Below are positions 8,623 to 17,967 of a stretch of 20,423 nt of DNA, piece after piece; the first letter of the stretch is position 1; every line of letters begins with the position of its first letter. The translations under genes and the position numbers were made by a program. The DNA is from Ochromonadaceae sp. CCMP2298 (Eukaryota; Sar; Synurophyceae; Ochromonadales; Ochromonadaceae), in NCBI GenBank assembly GCA_026770595.1, contig MU633889.1, positions 1-20,423 on the forward strand, given 5' to 3'. The notes beneath the pieces are model-generated. The model made no database searches. It had not been told where the DNA came from and was given only the letters and a program-made list of their open reading frames with translations.

Positions 8623-11600
8623 TTACAGTTTCTGCAGCACGTCTTGTATGTGCCTCTCCAGAGCCTGGTCCTTGCAGGTGCGGCCCACCTAGACAGATTT
8701 AGTACAAATGTGTATGATAAAAAGACACGAAGGTGGGCAGTAAAGATAAATAAAAGACAATAAAACAAGCACACAGGATGAATACAAGACAACAAATCAC
8801 CTCGTTCAGTTTCTGCGGGTCCCGGAGCTTGGAGGCCACGTCTGCCGCCTTCCGGAAGGACCGCAGCTCCATGAGCTAGGGGGCAGGGATATGAATAGGA
8901 TTATATTAAGACGTCATGCATAATGTACAGTATTATAGTAGTGCATATAGGAAAGAATAATAGTATACTAGCACAGTACGTACCAGGGCGTATCGGTCCT
9001 CCAGGGCTGTGATGCGATCCACGTAGGCCTCGATCTCAGACAGCGGCTGCTCGTGCCTGTGAGTGGGTTTTAGGGGTTTTAGGGGTTTTAGGGGTTATTC
9101 AGTAGTGATTGGGTGGGTTTTATGGGTTAGTACTAATCGGATACTATATAATGGTATACTGTATAACCGGGTACTTACTCCATGCATGCCCTTGCGAAGG
9201 GCCTGTAGCCCACTGGGGACTTTTTCTCGTTGGCCAGGCGCAGCAGCAGGCCCCACTGGCCCCTCTGCGAGTAGCAGCGGATCTTCACATACCTGCATAG
9301 AGTCGTTGTACAGGTGAGAAGCAGTTGTTATACAGGGTGGTAGTATATCATACGTACAGTGTATAGTGTATGTGTAGTAGTATATAGCGGATCTTCACGT
9401 ACCAGAGGGCCTTCTCGGCGAACCGGAACTTCTTCACTATTTTGTATATCTCCGCCTCAACCTGGGGGTCCCCCGCTACCCTCTCCCCTGCCCCCCCTGC
9501 CCCTGTACCCCCCCCTGTCCCTCCTACTCCTGTCCCTCCTGTCCCATACAATGCTCCTGCCCCCCCTGCCCCCATCCCCCCCCCAGTCCCCCCGTCATTG
9601 CTGGATGTGTGCATGGATAGGAAGACCAGCTGCTCGATGGTCTCCACCAGAGTGAGGTTGATCACCTAGAGAGAGGGAGAGAGAAAAAGGGTTAGTATAG
9701 AGAGGAAGGGGAGGGGAGGGGGTTAGTGTGGGTTTTGACGATGTTAGAATAAAAATCATTTTAAATTCTAATAAAATATTTTATATATAGATATGAAATA
9801 TGATAATATTTTATTATGCAATTTAAATTCTGAATTATGCCTACCTTGGTCTGGAACTTCATCTCCAGGTTCCTCTGCACCTCCATCAGATCGATCTCCT
9901 CGTCAGTCATCACCTGCGGGGTAGAGGGTTTAATACACACATACACCATAGAGAGAGGGGGTTTAATGCGTATTACAGTATATAGAGGGGGGTTTAATAC
10001 ACACTTGTAATATAAAGAAAAGGGGTTTAATACAATCTTCTATACCTACCTTGAAGAAGCTGTCCTTCCCCATGCTGAACAGATTGCTCGCCTCCCGTAG
10101 CAGCTGCACCTTGGTGGCTGCGGAGCGCTGCAGGAATGCCTGATTCGCCGCCGCCACCCCTGCCTCCTGGAAGTTCTTGCTGTACATGAGTAGCTGGTGC
10201 AGCTTAGCACGATCCTCGGGCGTGGTTTTTTGGGTCTGATAGGAGAATGGGGTTAGGGTTAGGGGTTAGGGGGTTTAATACACATGTATATCATAGAGAG
10301 AAGGGGTTAAATACACCTACACCATAGAGATCATGGGTTTAAATGTACCTGGTATAGGCGTAGGAGGTTGGCGGCCTCCGGGTGTGAGTGTATGATGCGG
10401 TAGAAGTAATCCACGGAGTTGCCTCGAGCCTGGACGATTCTCTCCTCTAGTTGTATGAGAGTGTAGTAGATCAGGTCTGTGTCTTCACTAGCGATGGCCT
10501 TCTGCAGTGCCAGCTCCTCCTCGCTCATCTGCAGCAAGAGGGGGATCTGCGAGGCATGGGGCTCCGGGTCCAGCACCAGTGTGGCCAGCCTCCTCCTGCC
10601 CACACGATAGGCGGCCTCTGCGATCGCTAAAAAAGACACCCTCCCGTAGGCCCTGAGTTGGGTTTTAATGAGCAGGTCGATCTCATCGTCTGTGGCCTTC
10701 GTGGGGGCCATCTTCCGCACCTGGGGGTGGGTTTTATAGGTATTGTGGTGTAGAGAAGGAGGGTTTTATAGATATTATAACATAGAGGAGGGGGGTTTAT
10801 TAGTTACGTAAAGAGAGCGAGGGTTTATTAGTGAGGTATAGAGAGGGAGGGTTGCATAGGTAGTTACATAGTTAGGGTTTTGGTAGAGTGTTTGAAGGTG
10901 TGTGTATTTCACTATCCACTATCAACCCTTACCTTGGCGCAGGCCCAGTGTATTAAAACCCTCTCTTTGCGCAGCTTTAATAGCTCGCACACCTGCAGGG
11001 GGTAGGGGGGGGGTAGGGGGGGGGTAGGGGGTTAGGGGTTAGGGGTTCGGGTTATGGGGTGAGGGCGGAGGGTTAGGGTTAGGGGTGAGGGTGAGGGGGG
11101 TTTAATAGGTAGGTGTCACACACACACATACACACATACACACACATATACACATACATATATACACACACACATACCTTCAGGGCCAGGAAGTGGTGGT
11201 TGCGGGTGGTTAGCCGGGCTACCAACACCTCTGGTGTCAATCGTACGTACTGCAGTACGGTCAGTGGGATGCCGATTAGGGGCTTGCGGATCTCGTTCAA
11301 CACCCTCAACACCCTCCCCGTGTCCACGAACTCCTTGGGGTCTGCGTCGGGGCAGAAGGCCTTTCCGTACGACGCTGCCTTCAGAAAGGACTGCTGCTGC
11401 GGGATGTCGAACTCCCCGGCGGCTGCTGCGATGCATGCGCGCACGGCCTCTGCCAGCTGGCCGGAGGAAGCGATGGATCTGATGTTTTCGTCTGATTTGG
11501 GGTCTCCCTCCTCGAATGCCTCCATTGCGTCGAACATGAGCGCAGAGGGATCCGTGCTGCCTACTGAGCGAATGGCCACCGTCTGCGCCGGAATGCGCTG

Positions 11601-13794
11601 CAGCACCTGTGTGCGAGAGTTATTATATGTGTGTGTATGTGTGTGTGTGCGTGTGTGTGTGTGTTAGTTGTTGGAAGTGTTGAAAGCATCGCCCGGGATG
11701 ATGGGTAGCTCGTCGAATAAGGGTCAATATAGTGAGAATTGATAGTTGAATGCTCATTTGTGAATCACGTATCATTTGTTTTCATCCCCTGGTAGTCAGA
11801 CGCATGCAGGCGTGCAGGAAGGGGAGTACTGTATGATATCGGCCGGTTGTGCCAGATATCATACATATATACATAATACGTACACATATATGCATACCTC
11901 CAGGCCAGTAGCAGTCACTATGCGTAGGCAGTCTGGCTCTGCGATGAGGTGCACCGCGCAGTCGTAGGGGAAGTTCAGCCAGTCCCCGAATGGACCCACC
12001 ATCACGATGCCTGGGTTTAATAGGTAAGCGTAGCATAGTTAGCGAGGTTTATGGTTATTTGTAATGAGTGTATTAGTATATGAGTGCATATTAATATTAA
12101 AGTCGCTGTGATACATATGCTTTGTCAAATAGAGTAGATAACACTACGATAGAATAGATACTGTGTCAATAGAATACACAGTACAGATTACACACACCTG
12201 TGTTTCTCCACTGCATCACCACTGCGTCCTCCCCGCACCAGGCGATCTCAATGGGGCCCGACACAGACTTGGCGTCGAAGTCCAGAACCTTGGTGGTATA
12301 GGTGGTGGTATAGGTGGTGGTATAGGTGGTGGTATAGGTGGTGGTATAGGTGGTAGTATAGGTGGTGGTATAAGTGGTGGTATGGGAGACAGGGGAGAGG
12401 GGGGGGGGGGAGAGTGGAGAGGGTATAGAGATTAGAGGTTAAGGAGTAAGCGTGCAGCTGTAACGACCTAGTAAGTACAATAGATGATAGGATAATAGGA
12501 TAATAGGATAATAGGATGATAGGATAATAGAATAATAGGATAATAGGATAATAGGATAACAGTTTAACAGTATAATAACAGTATACCTTAGTAGTGAATG
12601 CTTGTGACATGACGGTGAGAATGCCGTCCGAGCGGTAGCAGGCCAAGAAGCGTCCATTAGGCGCAACAGCCATCTTGACTATGGGGGCGTCTATCTTGTG
12701 CTGCAAAAGCTGATCCTCTATAATATTCTGAACACCTGAACCCCCACCCCCTCCCCCCCCCCCAGCCCCTCCACCCCCCGCACTACTACCACCACCGCCA
12801 CCCCCACCCCTCCCCTCATGCACCACCACCACTGAGTTATCCGATGTGCCCAGCAGCACTTCGAGTTTGCCGGAGCGGGTGAGGCGGGGGGGCACTATCG
12901 CCATGGAGGTGTAGGAGCGGTCGCGGCCCAGGCCCGTGCGCAGGGAGTAGGTACGGGGGCCCTGGGAACCCAGGTCAGCCACTGTCAGGCCCTCTGCGAC
13001 GTAAACCTTGGACTCTGAGGAAATAGCCGCCACTCCGTTGCCCCAGAAGTGCACCTCCAGCAGGTGTGCGGCGGGTTCTCCTACGGTTGGGGGTAATGGG
13101 TTAGGGGTGAGGTTATGAGTACTGCGTACTGTACTGTGTGCTGCATACTATATATTGAGTGCTATGTATTATATACATACACCCCCCCACATACATACAT
13201 ACATACATACAACATACGTACACATGTATCATACTATATGATCTCACCTGGCTCCAGCAGGGAGAACTGCGTCACCTGCTTGCCATGCAAATCGAACACC
13301 TTCACGGCGCCTGTGTGTGTGTGTGCGAGTGTGTTGTATAATAGGGTTACAGCGGTTACATACGGTCACATGGTTATATACGGTTACATAGTTACACACA
13401 GTTACATAAGTTACATACAGTTACACAGTACGTACCGTTGTCTGCCACCGTCAGCAGGTGTTCCTGGTCGCTCCAGCCCATGCCCACCAGCTCCCCCTCC
13501 CCCTCCCAGGCTATCTTGGCCAGTTGGTAGCCCGCACTGGTGCAGATCAATATCTTCTCCCCCCCTCTGTCCTTCTCCCCCTTGTCCCCCCTGTCCCTTC
13601 CGCCGGAGCCAGTGAGGCGGGGTGCGTGCATCATGGCGATGGGGCCTCCGAAGGGTGCTCCGCGTATCACGTAGTCCTAAGATTGTGTGGGTTATTAGGA
13701 GTACAGAGTGTAGGGGGTTAGTAGGTGTACAGAGGATGCAGAGCATGGGGAGGGGGGTTGGGGTGATGTATACACATACACACACACACACACT

Positions 13795-13831
<37 letters not shown>

Positions 13832-14042
13832 TGTATATACACATACAAAGATAAACACATATGCATACATACCTCTACATACACATATACACAGATGTAT
13901 ATACACGTACATACATAGATAAACACATATTCATACATACATACATACATACCTCTAGATGCTTCTCGTCTCCCCAGAGCATCTCGTACATGGGCCACTT
14001 GCGGTACAAGATGTTGCCTAGAGGGTGCGAGTCGGCGAGCAT
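8623..14042 (-). CDS. VPS16: VPS16, core subunit of HOPS/CORVET tethering complexes
   Basis: Seen: sixteen exons join without a frame break to 932 residues plus stop: 14042-13953, 13676-13436, 13310-13248, 13080-12587, 12288-12198, 12010-11898, 11606-11178, 10992-10933, 10720-10349, 10235-10050, 9913-9845, 9665-9403, 9292-9179, 9056-8984, 8875-8801, 8688-8623. The N-terminal propeller half begins with NPLG-like HPLGNILYRKWPMYEM, then YVIRGAPFGGPIAM and VGPFGDWLNFPYDC (about 330-345). The C-terminal alpha-solenoid has FLKAASYGKAF, RKPLIGIPLTVLQYVRLTPEVL, LLLQMSEEELALQKAIASED, and KSPVGYRPFARACM near the end. Known: these match Vps16_N and Vps16_C, the subunit that binds VPS33 in class C Vps complexes for endosome and vacuole/lysosome fusion. 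Odd: Gly-rich low-complexity insertions in exons 4 and 12 make it longer than the human 839 residues. Divergent from the bL27m gene. Confidence 0.97.
9057..9178 (-). repeat. VPS16 intron with TTTTAGGGG tandem repeats
   Basis: 122-bp GT-AG intron. On the plus strand, 9066-9097 holds three to four units of GGTTTTAGG(GG), telomere-like. The rest is AT-rich. Confidence 0.75.
9293..9402 (-). other. VPS16 intron 12 starting with a copy of the next exon's start
   Basis: 110-bp GT-AG intron. In the gene sense it begins GTACGTGAAGATCCGCT; exon 13 begins GTATGTGAAGATCCGCT. Plus-strand copies lie at 9386-9403 and 9276-9293, 17 of 18 identical, spaced by exactly one intron length. Confidence 0.85.
9914..10348 (-). 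repeat. VPS16 introns 9 and 10 with GGGTTTAATACACA repeats
   Basis: Two introns (10049-9914 and 10348-10236) around exon 10 share tandem, degenerate 30-40-bp units beginning GGGGTTTAATACACA on the plus strand, often followed by CATAGAGAGA. Units start near 9927, 9959, 9990, 10022, 10270 and 10305. GGTTAGGG telomere-like units sit at about 10247-10272. Confidence 0.75.
10721..11177 (-). repeat. VPS16 introns 7 and 8: GGGTTTTATAG and telomere-like repeats
   Basis: Intron 8 (10932-10721) carries plus-strand GAGGGTTT(T)ATAG/TTAG units about every 30-40 bp. Intron 7 (11177-10993) carries G-runs followed by GGGGTTAGGG / GGGTTAGGG units (about 11028-11090) and a (CA)n tract (11117-11175). Confidence 0.75.
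11662..11832 (-). mobile_element. Introner-like 171-bp repeat, copy 2 (VPS16 intron 6)
   Basis: Lies inside the 291-bp intron 11897-11607, in the gene sense. It matches 6555-6725 over 171 bp with about four substitutions. One side abuts a GT microsatellite (11622-11661); the other abuts a 10-bp perfect inverted repeat, GTATGATATC/GATATCATAC (11831-11840 and 11855-11864), which copy 1 lacks. Confidence 0.8.
12289..12586 (-). repeat. VPS16 intron 4 with two minisatellites
   Basis: 298-bp intron. 12291-12386 is about eight units of a 12-bp repeat (GGTGGTGGTATA on the plus strand), running to within a few bases of the acceptor; 12486-12558 is an AGGATAAT repeat. Between them is a G/A-rich stretch. 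Confidence 0.85.
13677..13952 (-). repeat. VPS16 intron 1 with CA tract and duplicated donor-like site
   Basis: 276-bp intron. A (CA)n tract occupies about 13775-13830. A block of about 75-80 bp is tandemly duplicated (compare 13827-13877 with 13890-13957), carrying a second copy of the exon-end/donor sequence: plus-strand ATACCTCTA at 13869-13877 and 13949-13957. Confidence 0.75.
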
Positions 14043-14553
14043 GGTAGAGGGCGCTGTGCTAGTAGTAGAGTGCTATAGAGGTGCGCTGTATCTTGAATCA
14101 AGATGGTGTCCTTTCTCCTATCCCTATCTCCTGAGCCTCTTCGCCAATTGATCTTGCTCAACTGGATCAGCTGCACCAGACAGAGTGGCACGATTGCTCA
14201 GGAAGAGTGAGGCGCTCAAGGCATCCAGAGACCCAGCACACAGAGCACAGAGCGAATGAAAAGCAGACAGGTCCTCCGCCTGCTGTCTTTGGTTTGGAAG
14301 ATTCCAAAAAAGAGGTGAGGGAAATATATAGTCGGCAAAAAATAAGTCGGAAACTCTATAGTTTGGAAAGTGCCAGGTTTTGCCCTGCCCCACACCACCT
14401 CCGTTGGCGAGAGAACGAGAAGATTGGCAAGGATTCTATCGCCACTGCCACATTCTACTGCTCTCGCCAACCTGGCACTCAGAAAGCGTCGTCACTTGCA
14501 ACCGCGTGCATCGAATTGAAGCAGCAGCAGGAGGGAAATAATCACAATCAACC
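14043..14553. promoter_or_regulatory. Divergent intergenic region (VPS16 / bL27m)
   Basis: 511 bp between divergent start codons, so it should carry both promoters. No gene is supportable here. Inverted sequences present: TTTGGAA-GA-TTCCAAA (14293-14308) and a split inverted repeat in which CTCTCGCCAACCTGGCACT (14461-14479) is complementary to AGTGCCAGGTT (14369-14379) and GTTGGCGAGAG (14403-14413). AT-rich ATATATAG occurs at about 14325-14332. Confidence 0.5.
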
Positions 14554-15348
14554 ATGTTTTCGAGGTTGGGCAGCTTCGCCTCGCAGAGCCTCAGATCCCC
14601 GATCAACTCCATCAGCATAAACAGCATAAACAAGGTCGCGTCAAGCCTGCAAGCCATCCGGTTCGCCACGAAGAAGGCCGGCGGCTCCACCAAGAACGGT
14701 CGTGATTCGGCGGGCAAGCGGCTGGGCGTGAAGAAGTTCGGGGGGGAATATGTGATTCCGGGAAACATCATCATCAGACAAAGGGGGCGCAAGTACCACG
14801 AAGGGGACAACGTGAAGATCGGCAGAGACCACACGATCTACAGTATAGTGGAGGGGTTTGTGAAGTTCAAGTACAATCGGCTGAAGAAGAGACAGGTGGG
14901 TGTGAGATGTCCGTGTGTCTATACAGGTGTCTATGTATGTGCCTCTATGTATGTGCCTCTGCACGTACATGTTAAGGAGTAGACCAGCATGTAGTGTATA
15001 GTGTGTAGTTTATAGTGTGTAGGCATAGTGTGTATAGTGTAGGTGTGAAGAAGAGGCAGGTCTGGGGTATTGGTGTCTAAAGGTGTATTCACTTTGGGTA
15101 GACGGTATATGGTTGTGTGTATGGTGTGTGGCTCTACGTTTGTCTCACTATTCTGTGGACGTTTACTCATATTCCTATCCCATAATACTGTCCCATAATC
15201 CCTCCCTCATCTTACCTGCCTATCCTACCTGCCTATCCCACCCCCCTCTTAGGTGGTGTCGGTGCAGTTCGAGAACCCCAACCTGCCCAAGGGCACCATC
15301 CCCAACCCCCCCAAGAACCCCCCCCAGGTTATCCAGGCCGCCTCCTAG
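14554..15348 (+). CDS. MRPL27: Mitochondrial large-subunit ribosomal protein bL27m
   Basis: Seen: exons 14554-14895 and 15253-15348 join in phase to 145 residues across a 357-bp GT-AG intron. Residues 1-39 are Ser/Arg/Ile-rich without acidic residues and look like a mitochondrial presequence. The body has the bL27 signature: [13 protein letters not shown] (40-52), [18 protein letters not shown] and GRDHTIYS. Known: bL27 lies near the peptidyl-transferase centre, and the [11 protein letters not shown] block is near-invariant from bacteria to organelles. The Pro-rich tail encoded by exon 2 ([15 protein letters not shown]) is longer than in bacterial L27 and resembles mitochondrial forms, so mitochondrion is favoured over plastid; targeting is inferred, not proven. 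Exon 2 starts with GT directly after the acceptor. The start is the first Met in frame, preceded by ACC. Confidence 0.94.
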
Positions 15349-15463
15349 CTGTAGCGCCAGTTGGAGAGCGCCCTCAGCCCATAGCACGTAGCACGTAGCA
15401 CGTAGCCCCTAGATCGTTCCACGTAGCCCGCAGACCGCAAGTAGTGGAATTGTAACATACTGA

Positions 15464-15478
15464 AATAAAGACAATAAA
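15464..15478 (+). terminator. Tandem polyadenylation signals of bL27m
   Basis: Two AATAAA hexamers, 15464-15469 and 15473-15478, about 120 bp past the stop codon. The 3' UTR also has a short GTAGCAC repeat (about 15381-15405). Confidence 0.65.
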
Positions 15479-15730
15479 GACAATATAAATATCCTTGTTG
15501 GTTTCTCGCAAACGTGCTGTCAAACGGCTCCATATTCTCGGCATTTATGACAGGTAAACCCAGACAGCTGTTTTTCCGTTTTGCTTATTGAATGGTACTT
15601 ATTTTACATTAACAGGTTAAACCATACATCAATACATAAATACACATCTCGTTACACGTGTTCAGTATGTTCAGTCAGTGGCTACAGTACGTACAGTACG
15701 TACAGTACGTACAGTGTCTACAGACAGCAG

Positions 15731-16095
15731 GCAAAGGAGCGCGAGAGCTGACCCCTCGGAGGGGTCTGTAGAAGTCTATTAACTTTTGTACGCGTGTGCT
15801 CACCAAGGAATTCCCCATTGTAACACTAATACACAATTTAAATAGGACTTCTACAGGCCCCTCCGGGGGTTGAGACACAGGACCAACGTGTTGATCAGCA
15901 TGTGATTAAGAACTTCGTAATCGTATACTCATCAACATATTGGTCCTGTGGATCACATATTAGACATACAGGACACAGGACCAACTTCTTGATCAGCATG
16001 TGAATTATGCGTAAAGAAACTTTACTGATAAGTCATGTACTGATCAAGATATTGGTCCTGTCTCGCAAATAGCCACGGCTCTCACGCTCCTTTGC
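15731..16095. repeat. Nested foldback element: outer stem enclosing three hairpins
   Basis: Outer arms GCAAAGGAGCGCGAGAGC (15731-15748) and its complement with one mismatch (16078-16095) enclose three hairpins. Hairpin 1: arms 15751-15780 and 15841-15870. Hairpin 2: 15877-15949, arms of about 32 nt, 9-nt loop. Hairpin 3: 15975-16061, arms of about 42 nt, 3-nt AAA loop. Hairpins 2 and 3 both start ACAGGACCAA and end TTGGTCCTGT, so they are related. Mismatches are scattered and some are G-U compatible. Confidence 0.85.
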
Positions 16096-16357
16096 GCTCC
16101 TATAGAAGTATACACTACGCGCCCATGCACACCTCGTTGCCAAGTGTTGCCAAGCATTCGCCTATGCCCTCTGTGTGAATAGAGAAATAATAGAGAGGGT
16201 GAGACAACGACAACACTGCATACTGCGCCGCCCACGCCTATATATGACACACATGACTTACAAAATATGACGTATAACATAAAGTTTATGACATATAACA
16301 AGTAACATAGAACATTTATCATATAGCATATAACATATAGCACATATAGCATATATA

Positions 16358-16502
16358 TGTCGTATTTACGGCGTATTTGTCAGTTACTCAGAGAGGGCAA
16401 GTGTTTTTTCATCCTTGGGATTCGCATTCTTATAAATAAGTCCGCGAGCTATGGTATCGAAGTCTCTATCACTGTACTGACAAATACGACATAAATACGA
16501 CA
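16358..16502. mobile_element. MITE-like element with 27-bp terminal inverted repeats
   Basis: Arms 16358-16384 and 16476-16502 are inverted and differ at two of 27 positions; the 91-bp interior is unrelated and non-coding. The right arm runs into further AAATACGACATA units. No clear target-site duplication was seen. Confidence 0.6.
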
Positions 16503-16837
16503 TATAAATACGTCATTATAAATAGGACATAAATACGACATATGTGACATGCTATTTGTCATACGACATGTGATATCTGTCTCCGCACATAACAGCTCAA
16601 CGGTACAAAGAACCGAGGTGCTTTAGATTGCACAGTAGACAATACAAAATGCGACTTAAGTATTGGATAGTTGTTGCGCCCTTTAATCACATCGATCCAC
16701 ACATTGAGTTGGTCGTGTAGTAAGCAGAAGGAGGCCATGCAGTGGTGCACAAATACGACATAAATACGACATAAATACGAAATAAATATAAAAAATACAC
16801 AACCATGTATCCAATAATGTATGCATCAAATAATATG

Positions 16838-17967
16838 CTATATGTGATATATGCATGTGCAATACAGCATATACGGCATAAATACGGCCAACCAGTTAAC
16901 CCCAGATCTTACCTTTCTACCCATGTGTATAGACGTGCCTTGCGCCTTGCCCACTCTACGCTTCACACCCCTAGCTGCCCCTGCTCCTGCTACTGCCTCT
17001 GCTCCTGTCCCTGCCTCTGCTCCTGCCATCCCTTCTTCTGCTCCTGCCCATGCTCCTGCCCCTGCTCCTGCCCCTGCACCTGCTCCTGCACCAGCGCCTG
17101 TCGACGATTGCTGTGATTGCTCCAACGACCCGTCGACGCCACCTCGGGGGGAGGAGTGCGGCGACGCGGAGGAGGCAGAGGAAGCGGCAGAGGGGGCAGC
17201 ATGGGCGGGCGCAGTGGTAGAGGTAGCAGAGGCAGAGGCGGGGGGCGCTCTTCTCGGGCCCGCGGAGGGATAGTCCAGTGCCCGCACCATCATCTCGTAC
17301 ACTCTTGTGCTCAGCGCCGCACTGTCGAGGGACAGGTGGCCCTCAAATCTGTGCCCGTCTATCACATACTCGAGGTGCAGCATGCAGTGTGAAGGCGTCT
17401 GGGTGGGTGGGGTGGCGCCGAAGGGGGCAAGAGCGGGGGCGGTGACTTCCCGCCCCTGGGCCTGGGAACCCACAGCCCCTCCCTCGACCATGGCCGGGGT
17501 GAGCGTCGGCCCCCTCCTCAAGGCGTCAGCGAACAGCGCGGCGTATATGGCCACGCCCCCCGTGTCGTCAATACCCACATCGTCCTCCATCTGCGTCCAA
17601 TAAGAATGGATAAGAATGGATAAAAAATGTCAGACATTTATTCATTTGTTGGGGCAGGCTATCTGTGCTAGTGGTGCGATATGGGGTGTGCTTGGGGGGC
17701 GGGGCGGGGTGGGGGTGGTATTACTACACTTACGTGAGATTTAATCCTCCTCGCGTCGACGGCAGTCTTCCACAGCGCGCCCTGTGTGAGCAGCCACAAC
17801 ACCGCCGGGTTTGAGGACAAATCCAGCTCGAAGACTCCGCCTCCGCCGGGCTGGCCGGGCTGGCCCACCTTTCCCATCAGATGGTCCACCCCGGCATCCA
17901 ACATGGCTCTGGAGAAGGCGTCCGGCTCGACCGAGGGCCCTTGCCCGGCAGAGTCTGTGCCCGGCAT
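16838..17967 (-). CDS. Hypothetical protein with Gly-Ala repeat and basic tail
   Basis: Not recognised. Seen: exon 17967-17734 (78 residues from an in-frame Met) joins in phase, through a 143-bp GT-AG intron, to an exon opening at 17590 with MEDDVGIDDTGGVAIYAALF. That frame runs to a stop at 16838, but a strong donor (AAG^GTAAGA) at 16913/16912 follows MGRK, so the last 24 residues may be intron. A hydrophobic block, MLHLEYVIDGHRFEGHLSLD, is followed by low-complexity Ala/Ser and (Gly-Ala)n, then basic GVKRRVGK. The frame is open upstream of the chosen Met to about 18040 (SHNQGWWVHDQEGNEPLA), preceded by a CAG acceptor-like site, so an upstream exon may exist. Function unknown; do not over-read the repeat. 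Divergent from the ankyrin gene. Confidence 0.55.

Larger units (their letters stand above)
15349..16837. other. Gene-poor, repeat-rich intergenic region
   Basis: About 1.5 kb without a supportable gene. It holds the bL27m 3' end, an ACAGTACGT 9-bp tandem repeat (15684-15712), a nested triple hairpin (15731-16095), degenerate ACATATAAC repeats (about 16260-16357), a MITE-like element (16358-16502) and AAATACGACATA repeats (16484-16545 and 16750-16790). It is much more AT-rich than flanking coding DNA. Confidence 0.7.

Noticed and set aside
13775-13830. Long CA/GT tracts here and at 11117-11175, 11622-11661 and 5150-5190 as functional elements
   Set aside because: Ordinary microsatellites in introns; nothing beyond the repeat supports a function.
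16559-16750. 64-codon frame on the minus strand as the next exon of the hypothetical gene
   Set aside because: No acceptor is visible in front of it, composition is AT-rich, and it is bordered by AAATACGACATA repeats.
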